Below the pieces are notes generated by a model. It searched no databases, was not told where the DNA came from, and worked only from the letters and a program-made list of their open reading frames with translations. Shown here piece by piece: positions 18,378 to 27,023 of a DNA stretch of 64,000 nt. This DNA comes from UBA7328 sp965247965 (GTDB lineage Bacteria > Bacteroidota > Bacteroidia > Chitinophagales > Saprospiraceae): positions 4,154,001-4,218,000 of the forward strand of contig OZ252053.1 in assembly GCA_965247965.1 (NCBI GenBank), written 5' to 3'. A program made the translations under genes and the position numbers. The number at the start of each line of letters is the position of its first letter. Position 1 is the stretch's first letter.

Positions 18378-19417
18378 TGGCAAAGATTTTAGTCGTAGAC
18401 GATGAGGCCGATCTCGAAGTGCTCATAAAACAAAAGTTTCGAGAGAAAATACGAAACCAGGAGTATCAATTTATCTTTGCGATAAATGGGGTGCATGCTC
18501 TTCAACGATTAGAACAGCACGATGATGTGGATATGGTATTGAGTGATATCAATATGCCGGAAATGGATGGCCTGACCTTGTTGTCTAAGTTGAATGAACA
18601 AAATAATTTGCTGAAATCCGTAATCGTCTCGGCCTATGGAGACATGGAGAATATTCGCATAGCGATGAACAGGGGAGCGTTCGACTTTATCACCAAACCC
18701 ATCAATTTCGAAGACCTCAAGTTGACCATGCAAAAGACTATTGACCACGTACGGCAAATGCGCGAGACGATGGCGGCCATTAAGGAAAACAATATTCTGA
18801 AGATATATGTGGATGAGACCGTACTCAATTTCATGGGTGGCCAGGATGTTGAATCAAAGTTATTGGCCAATGAAACGGTTGATGCGACGGTTGCCTTTAT
18901 TGACATTTGCAGTTTCACTTCGCTAAGTGAAAAAGAAGCTCCTGATACTGTTGTGAATTTACTTAATAACTATTTTGACATCATGGTCAAAGAGATCATT
19001 GATCACGATGGTTATGTTGATAAATTTATCGGTGATGCGGTAATGGCTGTTTTTCGAGTCGGCCACCATTTGCATAGGGCGATTGATACATGCCTCGCTG
19101 TCAGAAATAAGATAAAGGTGCTGCCTGAAATACGCGGCAAAACAAAATTCAAACCGATGGTGGCTATAGGGATTAATAGTGGAGAGATGATTTCGGGGAA
19201 TATTGGGTCGGCACAACTTCGCCGCCTGGATTATACGGTAATAGGAGATGCTGTGAATACGGCTCAACGATTGCAAGCAGTAGCCAAGGAAAGTCAGATT
19301 ATTATAAGTGATTCTTCTTATGGACAGGTCAAAGAGTCTTTTAAATGTGAAAAGATCGGAGAAGTGGAATTGAAGAATAAAGCAAAACCAATGGTTATTT
19401 ATGAGGTTGTAGAGTAG
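18377..19417 (+). CDS. REC-class III adenylate cyclase
   Basis: 346 aa from the ATG at 18377, which overlaps the previous stop. The receiver domain has Asp57 in VLSDINMPEMDG and Lys in FITKPINF. A linker helix (about 115-145) leads to a class III cyclase domain with the two metal Asp residues (Asp176 in AFIDICSFT and Asp220 in FIGDAVMAVF) and the end motif LDYTVIGDAVNTAQRLQ. The Asp before YTVIGD favours ATP over GTP as substrate, but this is an inference. Phosphorylation of the receiver would tune cAMP production. The protein is intact although the neighbouring kinases are broken. Confidence 0.92.
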   Translation: MAKILVVDDEADLEVLIKQKFREKIRNQEYQFIFAINGVHALQRLEQHDDVDMVLSDINMPEMDGLTLLSKLNEQNNLLKSVIVSAYGDMENIRIAMNRGAFDFITKPINFEDLKLTMQKTIDHVRQMRETMAAIKENNILKIYVDETVLNFMGGQDVESKLLANETVDATVAFIDICSFTSLSEKEAPDTVVNLLNNYFDIMVKEIIDHDGYVDKFIGDAVMAVFRVGHHLHRAIDTCLAVRNKIKVLPEIRGKTKFKPMVAIGINSGEMISGNIGSAQLRRLDYTVIGDAVNTAQRLQAVAKESQIIISDSSYGQVKESFKCEKIGEVELKNKAKPMVIYEVVE

Positions 19418-19450
19418 TCGTAATTTTTGATGTAGCAATACAAAGTCAAC

Positions 19451-20286
19451 ATGAAAAAAAGCGTAACCATTTGTCTTATATTTTCATTCTATTTTCTCTC
19501 AATTAATTCAACCGCACAAAACATTGAAGTGATCCCATCCACTTTTTACGAAAAGATGGAATGGCGAAATATCGGACCGAATCGAGGTGGCCGATCGCTC
19601 GGATGCTCAGGCAGTCCTGGGAGGCTATTGGAATATTACTTCGGAGCCACAGGAGGAGGTCTATGGAAAACAGTCGATGGCGGCAATGAGTGGTTTCCCG
19701 TTACGGATGGACAGGTGGCTTCTTCTTCCGTTGGCGCTGTGGCGTTAGCAGAGACCAACCCCGATATCGTGTACATTGGTATGGGAGAAGTCCAGTTGCG
19801 CGGAAGCATCACGCAAGGCGATGGAGTATATAAATCCACGGATGGTGGAAAAACGTGGAGACATCTCGGTTTAGAAGAGACACAAGCAGTATCTCGAATA
19901 CGTATTCATCCCACTGATCCCAATATTGTTTTTGTAGCTGCACTCGGCCATCCATACGGAGATAGCGAGGAGCGGGGTGTATTCAAATCAATAGATGGGG
20001 GGAACAACTGGGAAAAAGTACTCTACGTTAGTGAAAAGGCCGGTGCTATAGATCTTATTATCGACCGCACCAATCCCAAAGTGCTTTACGCCACAACCTG
20101 GCAGGTATATCGAAAAGTATGGAAAATGGTGATGCACCACCTACAGACGGTGCTTACAAAGTCTTTGGCGAGTTATCAGAGGATTTGCAAGGTCATTTAG
20201 AAGCCCTTAAAGCATTGAAGGAGAAATATTTAGGTAGTATTAATAGCGCTCTACAAGAATATGATTTTGAGGAAATAGTTCGGTAG
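19451..20286 (+). pseudogene. VPS10/BNR-repeat beta-propeller protein with a large internal deletion
   Basis: The 5' part encodes a signal peptide (MKKSVTICLIFSFYFLS…TAQ) and the start of a sortilin-like propeller with BNR Asp-boxes (STDGGKTW, SIDGGNNW). After ATTWQVYRK the frame breaks, and another frame gives ENGDAPPTDGAYKVFGELSED…, which looks like the far C-terminal part of the same family, stopping at 20284-20286. Family members are usually around 1000 aa, so most of the propeller is gone. A deletion joining the two ends out of frame explains this. The frame as it stands would make a 249-aa product with an unrelated tail. Confidence 0.75.
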
Positions 20287-20402
20287 CGATAAAACCTTGA
20301 AAGTGGCATTTTCACCTCACTCTTTAATTGGCTATTTTTCTAATGGACAGCCAAAAATTACGTTTGACAAATAGAAAGTTGCTTCACCGATAGCCGTTCA
20401 AA

Positions 20403-20729
20403 ATGCACAACACACTAATTCTTCTGGTATTTCTAGTTTTCATAAGCTGCAGCAATTCTGATCCACAATGCATATTAGATGAGATCGAGAACTTTCAAAA
20501 TGTTCAATCCGATTGCGTAGGAGCGGCTGTCAAAAAATACCGGTTTCAAGAGCAAATTCTATATGGCTTTTTAGATGGTCAGTGTATCCAGGATGGTGGT
20601 ACTTCGCTATTTGATGAAGACTGCAGTCCTTTTTGTTTCGTAGGAGGCATCGGAGCCCTGACAGATTGTAATGGGGTCAACTTCTTTATGAATGCCGAAG
20701 AAATTGAAGAGATTTGGGTGAATAAGTAA
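20403..20729 (+). CDS. Small Cys-rich lipoprotein of unknown function
   Basis: 108 aa. It has a signal peptide with a lipobox (LVFISCSNSD, Cys16) and a short mature part with six further Cys in pairs (DPQC, SDC, GQC, EDC, PFC, TDC), suggesting disulfides outside the cytoplasm. It resembles small DUF6970-type proteins, but that name is a guess. It stands alone between a pseudogene and the convergent tadA. A 13-bp hairpin follows. Confidence 0.7.
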   Translation: MHNTLILLVFLVFISCSNSDPQCILDEIENFQNVQSDCVGAAVKKYRFQEQILYGFLDGQCIQDGGTSLFDEDCSPFCFVGGIGALTDCNGVNFFMNAEEIEEIWVNK

Positions 20730-20745
20730 TTGTTCATTTCCACTC

Positions 20746-20779
20746 AAAGTTCCAAACTTTCCAAAAAGTTTGGAACTTT
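20746..20779. terminator. Hairpin between convergent genes, likely bidirectional terminator
   Basis: Perfect 13-bp inverted repeat AAAGTTCCAAACT (20746-20758) and AGTTTGGAACTTT (20767-20779) with an 8-nt loop. It overlaps the stop codon of tadA on the minus strand and follows the lipoprotein stop on the plus strand. Confidence 0.7.
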
Positions 20780-21227
20780 AAACTAACTCCCTTTTCCCTT
20801 TGAAAAAAGAAGAAAGCAGTTCGGAGCAAGGCTCCTGCAGAATTCCATATTCGCACTTCGTCTTCGGATGCAAAAGCTCTTTGCCGTATCTCATAAAGCC
20901 ATGTTTGAGATCTTCGGTAGCAAAAACGATTTTGCCGATCTGCGACCATCTCAAAGCACCTGCACACATCACACAAGGTTCTAAAGTGACATAGAGGGTG
21001 CATTCGTCGAGATATTTATTTGCAAGATAAGAGGTCGCAGCAGTGATGGCCAGCATTTCTGCATGTGCGGTAGCATCATTAAGCCTTTCTGACTGATTAT
21101 ATGCTTTGGCAATAACCTGTCTATTTGTGATGATCACCGCTCCTACCGGAACTTCTCCCTCTTCATAAGCAATTCGGGCTTCTTTGAGGGCCATATTCAT
21201 AAAATACTCGTTGCTAAATAATTCCAT
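20778..21227 (-). CDS. tadA: tRNA-specific adenosine deaminase TadA
   Basis: 149 aa, the usual length. Zinc ligands are in HAEML and PCVMCAG, with Glu in HAE as proton shuttle. VPVGAVI and the NDATAHAEM segment are typical of TadA, which converts A34 to inosine in tRNA-Arg(ACG). The nearest alternative is a guanine/nucleoside deaminase of the same fold. It is divergent from guaB, 58 nt from start to start. Confidence 0.9.
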   Translation of the reverse strand: MELFSNEYFMNMALKEARIAYEEGEVPVGAVIITNRQVIAKAYNQSERLNDATAHAEMLAITAATSYLANKYLDECTLYVTLEPCVMCAGALRWSQIGKIVFATEDLKHGFMRYGKELLHPKTKCEYGILQEPCSELLSSFFKGKRELV

Positions 21228-21274
21228 GGTCAGATTTGATATAAATCTAATCTCTGATATTTTTCTTTATGTTG

Positions 21275-21282
21275 TATGTTTG
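21275..21282 (+). promoter_or_regulatory. Bacteroidota-type -7 box upstream of guaB
   Basis: TATGTTTG fits the TAnnTTTG consensus of the phylum's main sigma factor and ends 3 nt before the chosen ATG, so the mRNA would have an extremely short leader. No convincing -33 TTTG was found 19-21 nt upstream, so this is tentative. Confidence 0.4.
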
Positions 21283-21285
21283 TGC

Positions 21286-22767
21286 ATGGAAAAAGTAAAT
21301 GCTCAAACATTACAACTAGAAGAAGCGCTCACTTTTGATGATGTGTTGCTTGTCCCCGCTTATTCAGAAATACTACCTGCTACTGTAAGTCTGAAAACGA
21401 GGCTTACCCGAGAGTTAGATATAAACGTACCTGTGGTTTCTGCAGCGATGGATACAGTATCCGAGTATAATCTTGCAATTGCGCTTGCCAGAGAGGGAGG
21501 CATAAGCATAATCCATAAAAACATGAGCATCGAAGATCAGGCCGAACACGTGCGAAAAGTAAAAAGGTCAGAAAGCGGCATGATCATCGATCCCGTAACG
21601 CTACGGCCTGAGGAGACAATTGGCGAAGCTCTCGAGATGATGCATACGTATAAAATTGGCGGGATTCCTGTGATCAACGCAGAAGGTATTCTCGTCGGAA
21701 TATTGACCAATAGAGATCTGAGATTCGAAACAAATATGAAGCTCAAGGTCAAAGATCTAATGACCAAAGAAAACCTGATCACAGTTCCGGTAGGCACTAC
21801 TTTAGATCAAGCCAGAGCTATCCTTCAAAAACATCGTATAGAAAAACTACCGGTAGTCGATAAGAAGAATCTATTAATGGGGCTCATTACCTACAAAGAC
21901 ATTATGAAGGTCGAAAATTACCCAATTGCCAGTAAGGACGGACATGGTCGGTTGCTCGTAGGCGCAGCTGTTGGGATTACTTCTGATACAATGGATCGCG
22001 TCGAAGCACTACAAAATGTCGGAGTAGATGTGATATGCGTGGACACTGCCCATGGCCATTCGAAGGGCGTGCTTCTCATGGTAGAGGATATAAAACAAAA
22101 ATATTCTGAATTACAAATAATAGGTGGAAATGTTGCCACAGGTGAAGGAGCTGAAGCACTGATAAAAGCAGGAGTTGATGGTATTAAAGTAGGTGTAGGC
22201 CCTGGAAGCATTTGCACAACAAGGATTGTAGCTGGCGTAGGGATTCCACAACTTTCTGCTATAAGAAATGCATCTATTGTGGCAGGCAAAAAAGGAATTC
22301 CTGTTGTCGCCGATGGAGGTATTCGATTTACAGGAGATATTGCAAAAGCAATAGTTGCCGGTGCTAATTGCGTGATGGCGGGATCATTATTTGCGGGTAC
22401 CGAGGAAGCTCCAGGAGAAACTATACTTTTTCAAGGAAGAAAATTCAAAGTATATAGAGGGATGGGCTCCCTTGGTGCAATGGTTAGAGGTTCAAAAGAT
22501 CGATATTTTCAAGATGCAGAAGAAGATGCCAAAAAATTGGTGCCTGAAGGCATTGAAGGACGCGTGCCGTACAAAGGGACAGTTTCAGAAGTAATGGTAC
22601 AGTATATCGGAGGTTTGAGAGCAGGTATGGGATATTGTGGGGCGAAGGACATCCCCACTTTACAAGAGGCACAATTTGTAAAAATTAGCAGCGCAGGAAT
22701 CCAGGAAAGCCACCCGCACAATATTACGATCACCAAGGAGTCACCTAACTATAGTGGAAGGGCGTGA
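21286..22767 (+). CDS. guaB: Inosine-5'-monophosphate dehydrogenase
   Basis: 493 aa from the ATG at 21286 (MEKVNAQTLQLEEALTFDDVLL), which matches where IMPDHs begin; the frame is open for 34 codons upstream but these are not family-like. It oxidises IMP to XMP with NAD+, the committed step to GMP. Two CBS domains lie in the insert at about 100-215. The catalytic Cys is in GVGPGSICTTRI, followed by the flap GMGSLGAM. Full length, with no oddities. Confidence 0.97.
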   Translation: MEKVNAQTLQLEEALTFDDVLLVPAYSEILPATVSLKTRLTRELDINVPVVSAAMDTVSEYNLAIALAREGGISIIHKNMSIEDQAEHVRKVKRSESGMIIDPVTLRPEETIGEALEMMHTYKIGGIPVINAEGILVGILTNRDLRFETNMKLKVKDLMTKENLITVPVGTTLDQARAILQKHRIEKLPVVDKKNLLMGLITYKDIMKVENYPIASKDGHGRLLVGAAVGITSDTMDRVEALQNVGVDVICVDTAHGHSKGVLLMVEDIKQKYSELQIIGGNVATGEGAEALIKAGVDGIKVGVGPGSICTTRIVAGVGIPQLSAIRNASIVAGKKGIPVVADGGIRFTGDIAKAIVAGANCVMAGSLFAGTEEAPGETILFQGRKFKVYRGMGSLGAMVRGSKDRYFQDAEEDAKKLVPEGIEGRVPYKGTVSEVMVQYIGGLRAGMGYCGAKDIPTLQEAQFVKISSAGIQESHPHNITITKESPNYSGRA

Positions 22768-22774
22768 CTCGCTC

Positions 22775-22869
22775 AAACCTCCAAGGTTTTTACAATTCTC
22801 GCTGTGCAGGCCACTTGATTTTACTTTTTCCCCGCTTCTTTGGTCGTGTGAGTTAAACCTTGGAGGTTT
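22775..22869. repeat. 95-bp element with perfect 15-bp inverted ends
   Basis: AAACCTCCAAGGTTT (22775-22789) and its exact complement AAACCTTGGAGGTTT (22855-22869). Each arm can also fold on itself (AAACCT/AGGTTT). It fills the gap between the convergent guaB and lysE-like genes and may act as a bidirectional terminator, a small repeat element, or both. Confidence 0.65.
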
Positions 22870-22878
22870 CATTAGAAC

Positions 22879-23508
22879 TCAAATTCCCACAAAAACACAC
22901 CTGTAAAAAATAACAAAACCGAAGATTGCGACCGCAACTCCTGCAATTCTGTTGACTTTTGACAAAAGGCCTTCATTCAATTTTTTTAGGATCATTTTAG
23001 CCAAAATAACCTTCAACGAATCCGTGATCACAATTGTCAAAAGAATAGAACCCAAAATAAGGCTGGAATCGTGACCATCTAACCTTCTGGATATGACAAA
23101 CGACGTAATAAAACCTATCCAGAAAATGAAGGTAAAAGGATTGATCGTATTCACTAGAAATCCTTTCGTCCAATAGCCAAAAAATCGCACTGCATTAATC
23201 TTGACTTTGGAATAATCTAAACTCGTCTTCTGAAGGGCCAGGTAAATGCCAAAGCCAAACATGATCAAACCACCAATAGCTCCAAACCAAAAAATAAAGT
23301 CAGGATCTTCGACGACATTTTGGATCTTACTAAGAAAATAGTAGAAAAGTCCAATGATTAAAAAATCGCTTGTCCAAATGCCTGTTCCAACTGACAAACC
23401 GGCCCTGGCGCCTCGCTCTAAAGCCGTTTGAACGAGTACGATGAAAATGGGCCCCAGCAAAATGGCAAGAGACAAACCTCCCAAGATACCTTCTGCAATG
23501 TATGACAT
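22879..23508 (-). CDS. LysE-family transporter
   Basis: 209 aa with about six membrane helices. The N-terminal GILGGLSLAILLGPIFIVLVQTALERGARAG carries the LysE/RhtB signature (Gly-Pro in helix 1, ERGARAG loop), and NTINPFTFIFWIGF matches the N-P motif of the second half. These proteins export amino acids or related small molecules. Substrate unknown; it stands alone. Confidence 0.88.
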   Translation of the reverse strand: MSYIAEGILGGLSLAILLGPIFIVLVQTALERGARAGLSVGTGIWTSDFLIIGLFYYFLSKIQNVVEDPDFIFWFGAIGGLIMFGFGIYLALQKTSLDYSKVKINAVRFFGYWTKGFLVNTINPFTFIFWIGFITSFVISRRLDGHDSSLILGSILLTIVITDSLKVILAKMILKKLNEGLLSKVNRIAGVAVAIFGFVIFYRCVFVGI

Positions 23509-23696
23509 GGCCTAAAAGTACTGGTTCTTGGTGGAAAATCATGACAGAAAGAAGACCATTAGGAGAATTGCGACGATGAGGTCTGTGTTGTCAAATTAGT
23601 GCTATGTTAAGTGGTCAAATTGTTTATTGGGTAATTAGGAACTGCTCAATTTACTCAATTACCTACTCTGTACATAACTGGTAACCTAATCACCGA

Positions 23697-24107
23697 TCAA
23701 CTATAAATACTCGCAACAAAAGACCGACTTCCTCCGTGATTTCTAAATTCACATAAATAGATTCCCTGCCACGTGCCGAGGGCCAACTCTCCATTAATAA
23801 TTGGAATCTTGATCGAAGAACCGATTAACGCGGCTTTGATGTGGGCCGGCATGTCGTCAGGGCCTTCCAGGGTATGTCTGAGAAATGGGAGGTTTTCAGG
23901 TACCAGATGGTTGAAAATCTGTTCGAAATCATATCTTACCGATGCATCAGCATTTTCATTGATGGTTATTGCGGAGGAAGTGTGTTTTATAAAAAGTGAA
24001 AACAAGCCTTTATCCGGAAGAGAAGGGATATGGCTCATTACCTCTTTGGTTACAAGATGATAGCCTCTTGTTTTGGCAGAAAGACGAAATTCGTAATGGT
24101 CTACCAT
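23697..24107 (-). CDS. YjbQ-family (UPF0047) protein
   Basis: 136 aa, full length. Family motifs seen: HTSSAITINENAD, the DDMPAHIKAALIGSS core with a conserved His, and the closing GTWQGIYLCEFRNHGGSR. Members bind a metal and have weak thiamine-phosphate-synthase-like activity in vitro; the cellular role is unsettled. It lies between the LysE-like and DUF6089 genes on the same strand, with gaps that do not suggest one operon. Confidence 0.92.
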   Translation of the reverse strand: MVDHYEFRLSAKTRGYHLVTKEVMSHIPSLPDKGLFSLFIKHTSSAITINENADASVRYDFEQIFNHLVPENLPFLRHTLEGPDDMPAHIKAALIGSSIKIPIINGELALGTWQGIYLCEFRNHGGSRSFVASIYS

Positions 24108-24203
24108 GCAATGCGCCTATTTAGTAATTGTGAAAAAATGCCATAGGCATGCCTTTGGCATAAACTTTCGATAACAATAAAATCGAAAAGTAATTTTTGA
24201 GCA

Positions 24204-25049
24204 TTACTTAATTTCTTTTGGTTTGCCCAATTTAGGACAAGGCAGATTACCAAAATACTTCATAATACTCACACCAAAAACGTAGTAAAAGTCTCTGTCC
24301 CTGCTGTTCCCTCTTTGATTGCCTGCTCGAGAAAGGTCCAGGGTCGGATCGGTACGATCGGATAGTGCTACCGCAATATCGCCTCTAAGCTGTCGTAAAA
24401 GATTTTGATCAGGATATACAGTACTAACATCGTCCAAATAATCCGTAAGAACACTCCGACCGCCCAATTCGATATTAATACTCCATTCAGGAGCGATGTC
24501 AAATTTGAAACCTATGCCATAATTCAGCGCATAGGTGAATCTTCCAAATTCTTCGCCAAATGCCTGGCCTTCTGTGCCAAAGTCCCTAAGCACATAGACT
24601 TCTTCTGCGCCGTCGTTGTTAAAATCTAATCGGGCTTTTGGATTGTAAAAAAGAGTAGTAAAGCCGCCAAATAGATAAGCCGTGTAAAACTCATCTTCAC
24701 TGCCATGCACATAGCGCAAAAAATTAAATTCGAACTGATGACTGATGTCGAAAATATCCGAAAAGAAACTCAAATTCCTTTCACGCTCAAATGTATTCGG
24801 TGAATCCGCATCTTCTGCATGGAGCCTGACGTAATTTAGAGAAAGTTTATAAGCAAGTCGCGTATTGAAATTATGCCGAAAATTGAGACCTCCTGCTATC
24901 CCTATGTTCGATAAAGTAACCCTAGTTTGCAGATCACCATAATATGTCCCCGTCCCAAGCCAGGCGCCTACTTCAGCACCTTTCTGAGCATTGAGCAGAC
25001 TAATGCTAATTAGAAAGACTAAAAAAAGAAATAAAATCCTTTTATTCAT
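24204..25049 (-). CDS. DUF6089-type outer-membrane beta-barrel protein
   Basis: About 281 aa from the ATG at 25049 (MNKRILFLFLVFLISISLLNAQ), a clear signal peptide; the frame opens 7 codons earlier. The mature part reads EVGAWLGTGTYYGDLQ and alternates aromatic and polar strands to a YYVFGVSIMKYFG end, as in the DUF6089 proteins of this phylum. Probably an 8- to 10-stranded barrel in the outer membrane. Function unknown. Confidence 0.85.
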   Translation of the reverse strand: MNKRILFLFLVFLISISLLNAQKGAEVGAWLGTGTYYGDLQTRVTLSNIGIAGGLNFRHNFNTRLAYKLSLNYVRLHAEDADSPNTFERERNLSFFSDIFDISHQFEFNFLRYVHGSEDEFYTAYLFGGFTTLFYNPKARLDFNNDGAEEVYVLRDFGTEGQAFGEEFGRFTYALNYGIGFKFDIAPEWSINIELGGRSVLTDYLDDVSTVYPDQNLLRQLRGDIAVALSDRTDPTLDLSRAGNQRGNSRDRDFYYVFGVSIMKYFGNLPCPKLGKPKEIK

Positions 25050-25222
25050 GGGTAAGTTCAAACGTAGCAAGGATGGCTTTTGTTATACCCATTGGGTATC
25101 ATTTTTCCTTTTAGATCCGTTTTATATTTCTGATTATCAACGACTTACGTTTGATCTTTCCCAATTCTTAATTTGTGGTTAGAATATTGACTTTGGCTTG
25201 GTGAATTCACACAGACGGGGGT

Positions 25223-26248
25223 TTAATTTTTCCATACCTGGCATCCTTCAGTGCAGTTGGTACAAATATCTATAGAAGATCGATCTGAGAATATTTCCTT
25301 TCTAAAAGTATCATAAGTTTCACTCCTCCATATTTTCTCAAAAGAGTCGTTTGTCAAACTTCCCATTTGATGATCCGCGTCTTTGTCAAAACAGCAAGGC
25401 ACGACTTTTCTATCCCACGTGATTACGGCAGAATGCCACATCTTCCAGCATTCGCTGTTGATCTCATATTTGAGGCGATATTTGCCATTATCCAACTTTC
25501 TATACCTGCTGTATTTTTCATTTTTTGGAATCAGTGGATGTCCATTTTCATAATCATAGATTTGAGCGGTCTTTAGTTTTACTTCGTCAACTCCGATTTC
25601 TTTTGCCATTATTTTTATCTTATCTATTTGATGTTCGTTGGGTCCGACTACCAGAAACTGGAAGATAATATGAGGCGTGGCGCTTTTTAGTTTTCTTTTC
25701 CACTTTACTACGTTGTGAGCGCCGTCAAGTACCGTTTTTAGTTGACCTTCTTTTCGGTATTGCTCATAGACTTCCTGGGTAGTGCCATCGATGGATATGA
25801 TTAGGCGATCAAGACCCGATTGCACCGTTCTTTTGGCGTTTTCGTTGTCGAGAAAGTGCGCATTTGTAGAAGTAATTGTGTAAATATTGTTTTTTGAAGC
25901 GTAGTTTACCATTTCTAGAAAGGCAGGATTGATGTAGGGTTCCCCTTGAAAATAGAAAATCAAATAGATCAAATCGTCTTTCATCTTGTGAATCACTTTT
26001 TTGAAAAAATCTTTTTTGAGATTTCCGGTCGGACGAGTAAAAGACCGCAACCCACTAGGGCATTCCGGGCATCGCAGATTGCAGGCGGTAGTGGGTTCGA
26101 TTGAAATGGTCATGGGCTTGCCAATGTGTTGTACATTTCGGCTCCATTTTGAAAAATAGTAGGAAAAGAGCAAAAAAAGTGCATTAGCCAATTTTCGGAA
26201 AGTCAGTTTTTCGAGAAAGTTGTTGGTATCATTCGGATAAAACTTCAT
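25223..26248 (-). CDS. Radical SAM protein with SPASM-like C-terminus
   Basis: About 341 aa from the ATG at 26248 (MKFYPNDTNN); longer starts exist at 26266 and 26356. The radical-SAM cluster motif CNLRCPEC sits in ISIEPTTACNLRCPECPSG. At the C-terminus, further Cys (SECWKMW, VVPCCFDKD, CTNCTEGC) fit a SPASM-type domain binding an extra Fe-S cluster. Such enzymes modify peptides or small metabolites. No precursor peptide or partner is adjacent, so the substrate is open. Confidence 0.85.
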   Translation of the reverse strand: MKFYPNDTNNFLEKLTFRKLANALFLLFSYYFSKWSRNVQHIGKPMTISIEPTTACNLRCPECPSGLRSFTRPTGNLKKDFFKKVIHKMKDDLIYLIFYFQGEPYINPAFLEMVNYASKNNIYTITSTNAHFLDNENAKRTVQSGLDRLIISIDGTTQEVYEQYRKEGQLKTVLDGAHNVVKWKRKLKSATPHIIFQFLVVGPNEHQIDKIKIMAKEIGVDEVKLKTAQIYDYENGHPLIPKNEKYSRYRKLDNGKYRLKYEINSECWKMWHSAVITWDRKVVPCCFDKDADHQMGSLTNDSFEKIWRSETYDTFRKEIFSDRSSIDICTNCTEGCQVWKN

Positions 26249-26420
26249 GAAAATGAATGATTTCATTCTTATTTCGTTTTTATTGCTCTTCGTGCCGGCC
26301 GGACAGGCGAGCGTGAAAATTACTGTAATTCGCGGATCAGAAAAAATTAACCCCAAGTTAATTAGGGCATTGGAACCACAATTTCAGAATTGACTTTATG
26401 TATGTATCAAAAGAATATTA

Positions 26421-27023
26421 ATGTTTTTTGGTTTATTTAAGAAAAAAAGGATAATACCCGATCCTATGAAATACTTAATTGCCGGCTTGGGAAATATGGG
26501 AGCTGATTATGATGATACCCGTCATAACGTCGGATTTAATGTTCTTGACATTCTCGCAGAGGGAGGGAAGGCCGAATGGGCGCATAAAAAATTGGGTGAC
26601 CTGACCAAAATCAAATACCGTGGTCGTAATATCGTGCTGCTCAAGCCGTCCACATATATGAACAGAAGCGGTAAAGCCATCCAATATTGGCTGCAAAAAG
26701 AAAAAATCAAACCCAAAAATTTATTCGTCATTGTGGACGATTTGAATATCGACTTTGGCCGAATGCGGATACGAGCTAAAGGAAGCGACGGCGGCCACAA
26801 TGGGCTTAGAGATATTGAAAACTATATCGGAACAAATTACGCCCGACTACGCATTGGCATTGGCAATCAATTCAGCGGAGGAGGGCAAGTAAATTTCGTG
26901 CTTGGGAAATGGACAGAGGAAGAAAAAACTGAGCTTCCCCAATTACTGGATGAGGCCACAAAAGCTGCAAAGGCATTTACACATATCGGAATAAACCAAA
27001 CAATGTCTCAGTTCAACAATTGA
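26421..27023 (+). CDS. pth: Peptidyl-tRNA hydrolase
   Basis: Up to 200 aa. The core starts YLIAGLGNMGADYDDTRHNVGF, with the catalytic His in TRHN, then KPSTYMNRSG and VVDDLNIDFG…KGSDGGHNGL. It recycles peptidyl-tRNAs released by stalled ribosomes. The first 15 residues (MFFGLFKKKRIIPDP) could be a real extension; the alternative start is ATG 26466. The last 16 nt overlap the convergent glycosyltransferase gene. Confidence 0.95.
   Translation: MFFGLFKKKRIIPDPMKYLIAGLGNMGADYDDTRHNVGFNVLDILAEGGKAEWAHKKLGDLTKIKYRGRNIVLLKPSTYMNRSGKAIQYWLQKEKIKPKNLFVIVDDLNIDFGRMRIRAKGSDGGHNGLRDIENYIGTNYARLRIGIGNQFSGGGQVNFVLGKWTEEEKTELPQLLDEATKAAKAFTHIGINQTMSQFNN

Noticed and set aside
18959..19438. 159-aa minus-strand frame opposite the REC-cyclase
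   Set aside because: It is the antisense of a clear cyclase domain and has no recognisable features.
25049..25070. Start of the DUF6089 protein at 25070
   Set aside because: The signal peptide begins with MNKR at 25049; the seven earlier residues only push the charged start away from the membrane segment.
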